Shown one piece after another: positions 33,435-42,021 of a stretch of 64,000 bases of DNA. The number at the start of each line of letters is the position of its first letter. Position 1 is the stretch's first letter. Under the pieces are notes generated by a model, which searched no databases, had not been told where the DNA came from, and saw only the letters and a list, made by a program, of their open reading frames with translations. The translations under genes and the position numbers were made by a program. Where the stretch lies: contig JAUNIS010000009.1 in the NCBI GenBank assembly GCA_030523325.1, positions 1 to 64,000 of the forward strand, in the 5' to 3' direction. This stretch comes from Phascolarctobacterium sp. GTDB taxonomy: Bacteria > Bacillota > Negativicutes > Acidaminococcales > Acidaminococcaceae.

Positions 33435-34484
33435 TTATTCCTCCTTAGCAAGTTCTTGTAATTTTTTGATATTGTCAATATAAGGAGCTCGCACTACACC
33501 ATATTCAGTAATAATGCCAGCGATTAATTCGTGAGGAGTTACGTCAAAGGACGGGTTAAAGGTTAGGGCTTTAGTTGGAGCAGTAATTTCGGAGCGGAAT
33601 TTTTTTATTTCCTCGCCCTTTCTCTCTTCGATTGGGATCTCCTCGCCACTTGCAAGAGAAAAATCGAAGGTGCTTACGGGAGCAGCAATATAAAAAGGAA
33701 TGTTATGAGCACGAGCTGCTAGAGCAACACCATATGTTCCGATTTTATTTGCGGTATCACCGTTTGAGGCAATTCTATCTGCACCAACTACTACGCAGTT
33801 GATTCCCTTCTTTTTCATAGTCCAAGCAGCCATGCCATCCGTTATACAAGTTACGGGGATATCGTCCTCACATAACTCGTAAGCCGTGAGCCTAGCTCCT
33901 TGTAAAAGCGGTCTAGTCTCGTCGGAGTAAACCATTTTTAATTTACCACACTCTTTAGCAGCACGGATTACGCCAAGCGCTGTACCATAACCACATGTCG
34001 CAAGGGCGCCTGCGTTACAGTGAGTCAAGACAATTGCTTCGTCTGGTAAAATTTCTGCACCAAACTTACCCATGGCTTTATTTTTTTTGATATCTTCGTC
34101 GTAAATTTTGACGGCTAATTTTTCAAGCTCAGAAACAATTTCACGAGGGCGCATATCTTGTTCGTTAAGTTTCTTGGCTAAATTGAAAAGTTTATTGGCT
34201 GCCCACTCAAGATTTACGGCTGTGGGACGAGCAGTAATTAAATCGGCACGCATTTTGTCGAGGGCTCCCACGAAATCAGGACGGTTCGAGGCCTCCTTAC
34301 CAGCAAGTACCATGGCAAAGGCTGCAGCAGCTCCAATAGCCGGAGCTCCACGAACCTCTAAAATTTTTATAGCCACACGTACGCGACGATAATCTTCACA
34401 AGTTATAAATTCAGTTGTTAATGGCAGCTTCGTTTGATCTAAAAGAATGAGCTTACCATTCTCCCAACGCATGGTCTCAATCAT
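33435..34484 (-). CDS. mtnA: S-methyl-5-thioribose-1-phosphate isomerase
   Basis: 349 residues, eIF2B-related isomerase. Converts MTR-1-P into the ribulose isomer. Catalytic Cys lies in THCNAGALATCGYGTALG, catalytic Asp in GADRIASNGDTANKIGTY, and the N-terminal GAPAIGAAAAFAM loop is typical. The ATG at 34484 overlaps the mtnP stop by 4 nt. Its length and motifs are normal. Substrate from mtnP, product to the class II aldolase, all in one transcription unit. Confidence 0.95.
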   Translation of the reverse strand: MIETMRWENGKLILLDQTKLPLTTEFITCEDYRRVRVAIKILEVRGAPAIGAAAAFAMVLAGKEASNRPDFVGALDKMRADLITARPTAVNLEWAANKLFNLAKKLNEQDMRPREIVSELEKLAVKIYDEDIKKNKAMGKFGAEILPDEAIVLTHCNAGALATCGYGTALGVIRAAKECGKLKMVYSDETRPLLQGARLTAYELCEDDIPVTCITDGMAAWTMKKKGINCVVVGADRIASNGDTANKIGTYGVALAARAHNIPFYIAAPVSTFDFSLASGEEIPIEERKGEEIKKFRSEITAPTKALTFNPSFDVTPHELIAGIITEYGVVRAPYIDNIKKLQELAKEE

Positions 34485-35293
34485 TTCTTCATACCTTCCA
34501 GCTTAAAACCGCCAAATTCTTGCATGGTTGTTGCGCAAGTGCAAGAAGCTTTGGCATCTTCGTTATAGGCGATGAAACTAGAAATTAATTTTTCCATGTT
34601 TTTAATGCTTTTAGCCATAGCGTCAATTACTTCTTGATGGCTGAGCGGAGTCTTGGAGATACCTGCGCCCATATTTGTTACTATGGATACGGTGCTGTAA
34701 TGCATTTCTGCTTCGCGAGCGAGTACAGATTCGGGGCAATTAGTCATACCTACAACATCACCGCCCAGTCTTGCGAACATACGCACCTCAGCAGCAGATT
34801 CAAAGCGCGGACCTTCCGTGCAAACATAGGTTCCATGTGTATGGAAGGCTATATCAGTTTGCTTTAAGCAAGCAATAATTTTTTGACGAACCTTTTCACA
34901 ATAGGGATGTGTAAAATCTGCGTGGCCAACGGGAAGTCTTTCTCCATCAAAAAAAGTATTGATACGACTCTTGGTAAAATCTAAAAGGTCATTACAAACA
35001 ACAAAATGACCTGCAGTCATTTCTGGATTTAAGCTGCCCACTGCTGTAGTAGCTAAAATTTCTTCTGTCCCTAGGCTTTTGAGGGCCCAGATATTAGCGC
35101 GATAATTAATTTTATGAGGGGGAACACTATGACCAACGCCATGACGGGTGATAAATGCAACTTGATTACCATAGAGCATTCCTACATTTACGAGGGCTTG
35201 ACCATAGGGTGTATCAATAATTTTCTTTTCAAAGCCTGCAAGAGCTTCAGGATTATATACACCAGAACCACCGATAATAGCAATTTTACGCAT
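34481..35293 (-). CDS. mtnP: MTA/MTI phosphorylase (6-oxopurine-type residues)
   Basis: 270 residues in the MTAP/PNP family. Family features of MTAP are present: phosphate loop GGSGVY, RHGVGHSVPPHKINYRAN, and GTYVCTEGPRFES. The base-binding site differs from human MTAP (Ser178, Asp220): here Glu165 (GPRFE) and Asn207 (VTNMGAG) occupy the positions of Glu201 and Asn243 of human PNP, which bind 6-oxopurines. Together with an adenine deaminase gene in the operon this favours methylthioinosine (or inosine) as substrate. First gene of the operon; a TTGAAT-N18-TATAAT promoter lies upstream, ATG preceded by GGAGGAAAAAG. Confidence 0.9.
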   Translation of the reverse strand: MRKIAIIGGSGVYNPEALAGFEKKIIDTPYGQALVNVGMLYGNQVAFITRHGVGHSVPPHKINYRANIWALKSLGTEEILATTAVGSLNPEMTAGHFVVCNDLLDFTKSRINTFFDGERLPVGHADFTHPYCEKVRQKIIACLKQTDIAFHTHGTYVCTEGPRFESAAEVRMFARLGGDVVGMTNCPESVLAREAEMHYSTVSIVTNMGAGISKTPLSHQEVIDAMAKSIKNMEKLISSFIAYNEDAKASCTCATTMQEFGGFKLEGMKK

Positions 35294-35352
35294 ATCTTTT
35301 TCCTCCAGATCTTCGTATGTAAATGGAAATGAGTAAACATTTAATACATTTT

Positions 35353-35382
35353 ATTATACTATACATTGAGGTATAAATTCAA
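35353..35382 (-). promoter_or_regulatory. Promoter of the mtnP-mtnA-ahcY-aldolase-mtaD operon
   Basis: Minus strand: TTGAAT (35382-35377), 18-nt spacer, TATAAT (35358-35353), then about 50 nt to the mtnP ATG. No SAM or SAH riboswitch fold is apparent in the short leader. Confidence 0.55.
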
Positions 35383-35440
35383 TGCGAAATCAAGAATACA
35401 TAATGAATACATATTTCAAGCATAAATTAATTATAATGTA

Positions 35441-35466
35441 AAAGACGACCTAACAGATCGTCTTTT
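35441..35466 (-). terminator. Intrinsic terminator after the SPFH gene
   Basis: AAAGACGA pairs with TCGTCTTT across a ten-base loop, 11 nt after the stop on the minus strand. Confidence 0.75.
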
Positions 35467-35476
35467 CGTTAAAATA

Positions 35477-36436
35477 TTATTTATTTAATGCTTTATTTTC
35501 TGTCTTAGCAAAAAGCTCTGACAGCCCAACAATATTTTGTAATTCCATAGGAACTATCAGCTTGGTTGCTTTACCATCGGACATGGCTTCAAAGGATTGC
35601 AAGCCCTTAAGTGCTAATACTTTTTCGTCTACGCTTGCAGATTTCAATTGCTCAAGATATGTTTTTTCCGCTTCGGCCTGCAAAAGCTTTGCTTGCCTTT
35701 CAGCTTCAGCTTGCATAATTCTTGCTTGTTTTTCACCTTCAGCAGTTTTAACAAGAGCTTGCATTTCTGCTTCGGCACGTAGGAGAGTTTTTTCTTTTTC
35801 TGCTTCGGCTAAAAGGATGGCACTTTCCTTATCACCTTCGGCAACAAGAATTTTAGAACGTTTAATACCCTCGGCTTTAAGAATTTGCTCCCTCTTTTCA
35901 CGGTCAGCCTTAAGTTGTTTTTCCATGGCTTCACGAATTTCTTTGGGCGGTTCAATATCCTTGATTTCTACACGCGTAACCTTAATGCCCCAAGCGTCCG
36001 ATGCTTCGTCTACAACCTTACGCAATTGATCGTTAATTAAATCACGGGAAGTAAGTACCTCTTCGAGTTCGAGAGAGCCGACGACATTTCTCAAGGTGGT
36101 AGCTACCATATTATCCAAGCCCAGTAAAGGATTTTCGATACCATACGCGTAGAGCTTGGAATCGAAAATTCTAAAATATAATACAGCATCAATCATAACG
36201 CTAACATTATCTTTTGTAATTACAGCCTGAGGAGCAGAATCTAAAAGCTGTTCCTTGAGACTTGCCTTCACAACAACTCGATCAAGGACAGGAATTAAAA
36301 AATGTAGTCCGCTGTGCCATGTATCTTGATACTTGCCTAAGCGTTCAATAACATAGGTATAGGACTGGGGTACAACTCGGATGGTAGCTGATACAATTGC
36401 TACGATAAAGATGATAACAGCAAATAATAAACTCAT
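35477..36436 (-). CDS. SPFH/band-7 (stomatin/QmcA-like) membrane protein
   Basis: 319 residues. One N-terminal membrane anchor (about residues 1-22), the band-7 domain (SYTVIERLGKYQ-like start, TKDNVSVMIDAVLYFRI core, VTRVEIKDIEPP), then a long Ala/Glu/Lys-rich coiled coil (roughly 175-270) with AEAEKEK and AEAERQA heptads. Such proteins form large oligomeric cages on the membrane and often pair with NfeD proteins, but no nfeD gene adjoins it. It is coupled to a HAD phosphatase gene, overlapping its stop by 4 nt. Function in the cell is not established in this group; membrane microdomain or protease control is the usual proposal. Confidence 0.92.
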   Translation of the reverse strand: MSLLFAVIIFIVAIVSATIRVVPQSYTYVIERLGKYQDTWHSGLHFLIPVLDRVVVKASLKEQLLDSAPQAVITKDNVSVMIDAVLYFRIFDSKLYAYGIENPLLGLDNMVATTLRNVVGSLELEEVLTSRDLINDQLRKVVDEASDAWGIKVTRVEIKDIEPPKEIREAMEKQLKADREKREQILKAEGIKRSKILVAEGDKESAILLAEAEKEKTLLRAEAEMQALVKTAEGEKQARIMQAEAERQAKLLQAEAEKTYLEQLKSASVDEKVLALKGLQSFEAMSDGKATKLIVPMELQNIVGLSELFAKTENKALNK

Positions 36437-37101
36437 TTACTTACCTCCTCTATAAAATTATTTTTTATAATATCAACAAGCTCATCTAAACTATTTAGCC
36501 AGCCATCTGGTTCTCCTTCACCAACAAATCTCTTTTTATCAAGATCAGTATAATTTACTGCAAAGGTTTGCATACCTGCTCTTTTACCACTCATAATATC
36601 AAAAGGACTATCCCCTACGGCAATGCATTCATAAGCAAAAAGCCCCAATTTATTTGCTGCTATGCGCATAGGTTCTGGATCAGGCTTGCCGTTAATTACA
36701 TCGTCTGCACAGACCATCACATCAACATAATCTAAAAGACCCAAGCAAGATAATCCATGCTTTAACATAGGAGATTTTTTACTAGTAACGATACCGATGC
36801 GTATCCCCTGCTTTTTTAATTTATCAATGCCCTTGCGTACTCCCGGAAAAATTTTAATCATTTCGTCATGCAAACGATTATGCTCAGCACGGTAAATATT
36901 ACGCATCTCTGTAATCTTAGCTTCGTCATGAGTATACATATAAAAAGCATCGTGAATTACAAGACCGAATGTAGCAAGCATTTCTTCACGCGTTGTTTCT
37001 CTATGTAAGCAAGTCTTCACAGTATAAGCAAAGGCTGTGAGAATTATTTCTGTAGTATCAGCAATTGTTCCATCAAAATCAAAGAGAATTCCCTTAATCA
37101 T
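36433..37101 (-). CDS. HAD-superfamily phosphatase (Gph/PpaX-like)
   Basis: 222 residues. HAD motif I LFDFDGTIAD (nucleophile Asp at about 8), motif II VTSKK, motif III Lys in NGKPDPEPM, motif IV AVGDSPFDIMSGKRAGM. The alpha-helical cap after motif I is of the phosphoglycolate phosphatase/pyrophosphatase kind. Substrate is not determined; phosphoglycolate or PPi are the nearest characterised relatives. It is translated just ahead of the SPFH gene with a 4-nt overlap and 10 nt after the YkvI gene, so the three form a probable operon. Confidence 0.88.
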   Translation of the reverse strand: MIKGILFDFDGTIADTTEIILTAFAYTVKTCLHRETTREEMLATFGLVIHDAFYMYTHDEAKITEMRNIYRAEHNRLHDEMIKIFPGVRKGIDKLKKQGIRIGIVTSKKSPMLKHGLSCLGLLDYVDVMVCADDVINGKPDPEPMRIAANKLGLFAYECIAVGDSPFDIMSGKRAGMQTFAVNYTDLDKKRFVGEGEPDGWLNSLDELVDIIKNNFIEEVSK

Positions 37102-37111
37102 TTCTAACTCC

Positions 37112-38164
37112 TTAAAGCTTGAAGCCTTTATAGATTACAAGGCACATAAATAGAAAGCCTCCTACCCCATTAATGGGTGCGAGAATACCAAGTACCGTGC
37201 TAAAAGATAACGTGCTAAAGCACAGACAAACAGTAAGCATGCAAGCAGCAAGGATGCAGTTTTTCTTTCTATCATCCTGGTAAAATTGACTGCAGATACT
37301 CCACATATCCGCGCAGGACGAACCGAAGATAGCTATAGTCAGTAGTAAAGTAATAAAGATACTCAGCACAGGTGAAATGCTATTAGCTAAATAAATGTTT
37401 GGCACCTCGTAAGACGCAACAGCTTGCCCATTTAATAAAATAGATGTACTTGTCATACAAATTGTCAGCATCAAGCTTATGCAACCAAATAAGCAGCTCA
37501 AATTGACAACTTTTCTTGAAGAACAAAGCTTGCCTAACTCGGGGAAATAATAACCACCAGCGCAAAAGTTGGAGGAAGCATAAAGAACACCTGCGTACAG
37601 CCAATTGTAACCAATGATATGGGGACCAAGAGCAGCAATATCCTTGTCCAGATTTTGAAAATTGGCAAAGTCTCTTACCGTACAATAAATGCCAATAAAA
37701 ACAGCAAAGGCAATAACCATAGGTCCAAGCTTCGAGATAAAGCTAATCATATTGCGAAAGCCTCGCAAATAGACAAGCAATAGTCCCAAGGCAAAAACAA
37801 ATGATCCTAAAAATCTACTCAAATGATAGTGCTCGCCAAAAATTGTTCCTCCGGCACTGATGAGCATACTTAGATATAAGACGATGCTAATATTTACCAT
37901 AAAAAAGTAAAATTTGGCTAGTCTCTTACCGCAGTAAAACTCATAAGCTTTTAAGTTCTTTTGGTCCTTGTTAACAAATCCGTAAAGAATTAACGAGCGT
38001 GTTATTAATGTAAAAAGTATTAAATCGATGCAGATAACTAGATAGCTATTCCAGCCATAAGCCGAAAAGAAACGCAGGACCTCTTGCCCCGTGGCAAATC
38101 CCCCGCCCACTACCCAAGCGATGATGGCACCGGAAAACTTAAAAAGTTCGATGTAGTCGTTCAT
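37112..38164 (-). CDS. YkvI-like membrane transporter
   Basis: 350 residues, about ten hydrophobic membrane segments. The N-terminal IIAWVVGGGFATGQEVLRFFSAYGW is characteristic of the YkvI family, distant relatives of APC/branched-chain amino acid carriers with an unwound first helix (GGGFATGQE). The substrate is unknown. It lies upstream of the HAD and SPFH genes in the same direction; nothing in the context narrows its substrate. Weak ribosome site; ATG 38164. Confidence 0.85.
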   Translation of the reverse strand: MNDYIELFKFSGAIIAWVVGGGFATGQEVLRFFSAYGWNSYLVICIDLILFTLITRSLILYGFVNKDQKNLKAYEFYCGKRLAKFYFFMVNISIVLYLSMLISAGGTIFGEHYHLSRFLGSFVFALGLLLVYLRGFRNMISFISKLGPMVIAFAVFIGIYCTVRDFANFQNLDKDIAALGPHIIGYNWLYAGVLYASSNFCAGGYYFPELGKLCSSRKVVNLSCLFGCISLMLTICMTSTSILLNGQAVASYEVPNIYLANSISPVLSIFITLLLTIAIFGSSCADMWSICSQFYQDDRKKNCILAACMLTVCLCFSTLSFSTVLGILAPINGVGGFLFMCLVIYKGFKL

Positions 38165-38195
38165 GGTGAGTAAAAATATTTACAATATGAAATAA

Positions 38196-38221
38196 AAAAG
38201 TTAAGAGTTAAGAGTTAAAAA
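38196..38221. repeat. Three tandem 7-bp units of GTTAAGA type
   Basis: AAAAAA, then GTTAAGA GTTAAGA GTTAAAA, 20 nt from the stop codon of the minus-strand DUF3089 gene. Same repeat type as the arms of the 46338-46463 element. Confidence 0.7.
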
Positions 38222-38239
38222 TTCAGAAGTCAGCATTAA

Positions 38240-39235
38240 TCAAAGCATGGAACTAAGCTTGTGCTTCTTCAGGTACGATTCAGTTCGAACCTTCACGTTC
38301 GCTTTAAGGTTGCGGTAGAAGAATTGGTAGTCATAAACGTGGTAAATGCCTTCTTGTACGATGTGAGGTGGATAGTCTTCTTTTTTGATGTCAGGTACGA
38401 TTAAGCTGCCGCGTTTTTTATCAATGTAAGCGCCGGTAAGTTTGGGAATTTCCTTTTTAATGTTTCCTTTGTAATCCATAAAGCAAGCGCCGATATTTAA
38501 ATTTTTGTTGGCCGGCCTGGAGTTGTGTTTCCAATTGAGAGGATTAACTGCGTAGGTCCAAGTATTGGCAGGAATGATGATACTTTCTTTAATGCCCTCG
38601 CTCTCCGTGTTAAAAAGAATGATGCGTCCGTTATCCTTCTCGTTTCTAACAACTTTAAGTTGGGGATAAGCCTTCTTCTCTTCCTTAGTGATGCGCCAAC
38701 CTATGCAATAAGCAGCAACTAATTTTTCACGATATTTTTTGTCGCCGTAAAATTCCTTCATTAAGCGTAGTGTCATATCCGAGCCTTGGGAAAAACCTGC
38801 AAGTATAACAGGCCGACCTTGATTTATATTAGCCATATAATATTTAAAGGCATCACTTACGTCGGAATATGCAGAAAGCAAATATTTTTCTTGCTCTTCT
38901 AAGGATTTGCTATAAATTGTGAAAGCTGCTTGACGATAAAACGGAGAGAACATCCGACCCACGTCCTCGTAAATTCCCTTCTCCATATTGAGAGCGCCTA
39001 TGAATTTGTTTTTAATCTTTTCATCAGTAATATCTGCATTAAAATTCCCTGCTTGCCCCATATCAACTGTTGGGCAAACGATGAAAACATCAACAGGTTT
39101 ATCTTCACTCACACTAAAAAAAGCCCAATTATTTTTATTTGCATAATCAACCTTGTCGGCAAAAAATTCAGCAGCAAAACAATTAGCTGTAATTAACATA
39201 GACATGGCCAAGGCAGAGATCAATTTACATTGCAT
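38240..39235 (-). CDS. Secreted DUF3089 alpha/beta-hydrolase
   Basis: 331 residues with a signal peptide (cleavage after NCFAA). The mature protein contains the DUF3089 pattern: VDVFIVCPTVD near the start, RQAAFTIYS, and the nucleophile elbow AGFSQGSDM with Ser as probable catalytic residue. Homologues are annotated as lysophospholipase-like hydrolases; true substrates are mostly unknown. It probably works in the periplasm. It is flanked by plsY, a phospholipid synthesis gene, but on a separate transcript. ATG preceded by GGAGGAAATT. Confidence 0.85.
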   Translation of the reverse strand: MQCKLISALAMSMLITANCFAAEFFADKVDYANKNNWAFFSVSEDKPVDVFIVCPTVDMGQAGNFNADITDEKIKNKFIGALNMEKGIYEDVGRMFSPFYRQAAFTIYSKSLEEQEKYLLSAYSDVSDAFKYYMANINQGRPVILAGFSQGSDMTLRLMKEFYGDKKYREKLVAAYCIGWRITKEEKKAYPQLKVVRNEKDNGRIILFNTESEGIKESIIIPANTWTYAVNPLNWKHNSRPANKNLNIGACFMDYKGNIKKEIPKLTGAYIDKKRGSLIVPDIKKEDYPPHIVQEGIYHVYDYQFFYRNLKANVKVRTESYLKKHKLSSML

Positions 39236-39301
39236 AATTTCCTCCTAAGAAGATTTTTTTATTTATTATTGGTCCGTATAGATAAATAACGAATTTATTA
39301 G

Positions 39302-39331
39302 TAAAAAGCTCCCTAGCAAATGCAAGGGAGC
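39302..39331 (-). terminator. Intrinsic terminator after plsY
   Basis: Minus strand: GCTCCC, 12-nt loop, GGGAGC, TTTTTA. It lies 7 nt after the plsY stop. Confidence 0.85.
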
Positions 39332-39337
39332 AACGCA

Positions 39338-39970
39338 TTACTTTTTATTTTTTAAATCTTCGGCGTGACCTTCTTTAATTTTGTTTTCAGTTCCATTTAA
39401 AAGGCGTTCAATATTGGCTTTATGACGCAGGATGATGAAGCCGCCTCCAAATAGTGCAAGGTAAATATAAGGAGCTGGATAACCAAAATACCAGGTTAAA
39501 ATAGGTGCAAAAAAAGAAGCTACAATAGAACCAAGGCTTACATAACGAGTAGCCGCAATACAAGTAGCGGCTATAACAAAGCAGCACAGACTTGTTTTAG
39601 GCAAGAGATAGATCAAAAGTCCCATACCAGTTGCAGCCCCCTTGCCTCCTTTAAAACCAAGGAACAAGGAATAATTATGACCCAAAATTGCACCAATAGC
39701 CGCAGCTACGATAAGCAAATCAGAATTCATATACCATTTTAGTATGGCAACAACAATGATGCCCTTGAGCATGTCGGCTAACAACACCATAACTGCAGTC
39801 TTTGCCCCTACCGTACGATACACGTTAGTTGTGCCAATATTCTTGCTTCCATATTCACGAATGTCAATACCATACAATGCTTTGGTAATCCATAGGCCCG
39901 TCGGTATGGAACCGAAAACAAAGCCAACAATAAATCCTAACGCATAGTGAGTGATGCCTATGTTCTCCAT
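39338..39970 (-). CDS. plsY: Acyl-phosphate glycerol-3-phosphate acyltransferase
   Basis: 210 residues, five membrane segments. PlsY transfers the acyl group from acyl-phosphate to glycerol-3-phosphate, the first step of phospholipid synthesis. The three cytoplasmic motifs are present: FGSIPTGLWI followed by GSKNIGTTNVYRTVG (motif 1), GHNYSLFLGFKGGKGAATGMG (motif 2) and the C-terminal ILRHKANIERLLNGTENK (motif 3). It lies next to der, a frequent neighbour in Firmicutes. Terminator follows. Confidence 0.95.
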   Translation of the reverse strand: MENIGITHYALGFIVGFVFGSIPTGLWITKALYGIDIREYGSKNIGTTNVYRTVGAKTAVMVLLADMLKGIIVVAILKWYMNSDLLIVAAAIGAILGHNYSLFLGFKGGKGAATGMGLLIYLLPKTSLCCFVIAATCIAATRYVSLGSIVASFFAPILTWYFGYPAPYIYLALFGGGFIILRHKANIERLLNGTENKIKEGHAEDLKNKK

Positions 39971-40025
39971 GAATCTATTCCTCTAAAAATTAGTCGTTCT
40001 AAGTTAGTTTAATTACTAATTAAAT

Positions 40026-41351
40026 TTATTCTTCGTCTTGTTTTCCACGCACTATGATTTGTATTGGTGTTCCTTCAAAGCCGAAGGACTCACGCAATTT
40101 GTTCTCCATGTAGCGTTGATAAGAGAAGTGCATAATCTCGGGCTCGTTAACAAAGAAAACAAATGTAGGCGGTTTAATCTTAACTTGAGTAACATATTTA
40201 ATCTTCAGACGTATGCCTTTATCGGAAGGAGGCGGATTAATAGCTGTCGCATCCTCGATAACTTGATTCAAAATGCTGGTGGAAATACGCATAGCATTTT
40301 GTTCAGCAACATATTTGATGACTTCAGGCAGACGATGAATTCTTTGCTTAGTTAAAGCAGAAACGTAAACAACAGGTGCGTATTGCATGAAAACAAGTTC
40401 TTTGCGCAGCATCTCGGTATAACGAAGTGTGGAAGAGTTATCTTTTTCGTACAGGTCCCACTTGTTAACTACAAGAATGACACCCTTACCTGCTTCATGA
40501 GCATAGCCTGCAATTTTTTTATCTTGTTCGGTTACGCCTTCAACTGCATCAAAGACCATCAACACAACGTCGGAACGGTCCACAGCACGGAGAGAACGCA
40601 TAACAGAATATTTTTCGATAGGTTCGTCAATTTTCCCCTTACGACGCATGCCTGCGGTATCGATGAAGACAAATTTTTGACCTTCGCGAGTTACAGGTGT
40701 ATCGATAGCATCTCGAGTTGTGCCTGCTACATCGGATACGATGGAACGTTCTTGACCAATGAGTGCGTTAAAGATGGAAGACTTGCCAACATTCGGACGA
40801 CCGATGAGGGCTACTTTAATTTCGTCTTCTTCATCAGCACCAAGATTGCTTTGGTCCGGAAAATGTTTAACCACTTCGTCCAATAGGTCCCCGAGTCCTG
40901 TATGGTTGGAGGCGGATACGAAGCAAACGGTTTCAAAACCAAGGCCCCAGAATTCAGCGCCTTCCATTTCTTGTTTAGGCGAATCGGCTTTGTTTGCACA
41001 TACAATTACGGGCTTGCCAGATTTTAAGAGCATACGCCCTACTTCTTCGTCGTCCTTCATCATGCCTGCACGGCAATCAACTACGAAAACAATTACATCT
41101 GCTTCTTTAATAGCGATTTGTGCTTGATCGCGAATAGAAATTACGATTGCGTCATCTGTTTCGATTTCAATGCCACCTGTATCAACCATCATGAATTCGT
41201 GGTCAAGCCATTCGGCATTGGCATATAAACGGTCGCGGGTAACACCAGGCGTGTCTTCTACAATACTAATGCGAGAATTTGCAAAAATATTAAACAACGT
41301 AGATTTGCCAACGTTAGGACGACCTACGATTGCGACTATAGGCTTTGTCAT
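40026..41351 (-). CDS. der: GTPase Der (EngA), 50S assembly
   Basis: 441 residues from ATG 41351 (AAGGGGAG upstream). Two tandem GTPase domains, VAIVGRPNVGKST (residues 7-19) and VALIGRPNVGKSS (about 180), each with DTxG and NKxD motifs, then a C-terminal KH-like domain ending in GTPIQIIVRGKQDEE. An in-frame ATG at 41459 would add 36 residues, but those codons run through a repetitive intergenic element and have no ribosome site, so I reject them. Required for 50S subunit maturation. plsY is 55 nt downstream. Confidence 0.97.
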   Translation of the reverse strand: MTKPIVAIVGRPNVGKSTLFNIFANSRISIVEDTPGVTRDRLYANAEWLDHEFMMVDTGGIEIETDDAIVISIRDQAQIAIKEADVIVFVVDCRAGMMKDDEEVGRMLLKSGKPVIVCANKADSPKQEMEGAEFWGLGFETVCFVSASNHTGLGDLLDEVVKHFPDQSNLGADEEDEIKVALIGRPNVGKSSIFNALIGQERSIVSDVAGTTRDAIDTPVTREGQKFVFIDTAGMRRKGKIDEPIEKYSVMRSLRAVDRSDVVLMVFDAVEGVTEQDKKIAGYAHEAGKGVILVVNKWDLYEKDNSSTLRYTEMLRKELVFMQYAPVVYVSALTKQRIHRLPEVIKYVAEQNAMRISTSILNQVIEDATAINPPPSDKGIRLKIKYVTQVKIKPPTFVFFVNEPEIMHFSYQRYMENKLRESFGFEGTPIQIIVRGKQDEE

Positions 41352-41415
41352 TGTTACTCTCCCCTTGATAAGTTTGGTGTGGTATATATTTTTGAAGATT
41401 TTATTTAAATCGTAC

Positions 41416-41468
41416 GGATTTTGCTCCGCAAAATCCAACCTCAATTCCGAATTACGCATTCCGAATTA
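41416..41468. repeat. Composite intergenic element, copy 3 (hairpin + 7-bp repeats)
   Basis: Hairpin GGATTTTGC, loop TCC, GCAAAATCC (41416-41436), spacer AACCT, then CAATT and units AATTCCG AATTACGC ATTCCG AATTA to 41468. It ends 36 nt from the cobO stop codon, the same orientation as copies 1 and 2. Confidence 0.75.
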
Positions 41469-41503
41469 AAATATGCATTCAGAACTATGAACTTTTTCCA
41501 CTT

Positions 41504-42013
41504 CTAGTGGTCAAACCCGTTTCTTGAGGAAACTCCTTTGTGGAAATAATGTTTAACCTCATGCATATCAGTGACTAGGTCGGCAATTTTGATGAGCTCA
41601 TCCGGAGCTCCGCGACCCGTGGTAATAATCTCGAGGTCGTGCTTATGCTCCTTTAAAAAAGCAACAACTTCTTCTAAAGGCAGCATTTTCGTAATGAGGA
41701 CGATATTAATTTCGTCTAAAATGATAACGCCCGCTTCTTTATTTAAGATAGCTTCCTTAGCCTGTTCCCAGCCCTCGCGACACATTTTTAAATCGATGGG
41801 GTCAGGATTATGAAAGTTAACAAAAGCATCGCGTCCTACTTGACGAACATCAAGAAAATCTAAGGTTTTAGCGGCTCTTGCCTCGCCATATTCAGGGTCA
41901 TCCTTTAAAAAGGAAAACATAATTGTTTTATGGCCGTAGCCATAAGCTCGGACGGCTGCTCCTAGAGATGCAGTTGTTTTTCCTTTGCCTGTACCTGTAT
42001 AAACTTGAAGCAT
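41504..42013 (-). CDS. cobO: Cob(I)alamin/cobinamide adenosyltransferase, CobO/BtuR type
   Basis: 169 residues. P-loop TGTGKGKTTAS (residues 6-16), FLKDDPEYGEA and VIILDEINIVL (Walker B-like) match the CobO/CobA family, which transfers the adenosyl group from ATP to the corrin cobalt. No other cobalamin genes are near; it is placed between der and a DUF512 gene. It may serve salvage of imported corrinoids for B12-dependent enzymes such as methylmalonyl-CoA mutase, common in these anaerobes; this last is an inference. Confidence 0.93.
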   Translation of the reverse strand: MLQVYTGTGKGKTTASLGAAVRAYGYGHKTIMFSFLKDDPEYGEARAAKTLDFLDVRQVGRDAFVNFHNPDPIDLKMCREGWEQAKEAILNKEAGVIILDEINIVLITKMLPLEEVVAFLKEHKHDLEIITTGRGAPDELIKIADLVTDMHEVKHYFHKGVSSRNGFDH

Positions 42014-42021
42014 AATATTCC

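Noticed and set aside
41352-41459. 36-residue N-terminal extension of Der
   Set aside because: These codons are read through a composite repeat element and lack a ribosome site; the start at 41351 gives the family N-terminus.
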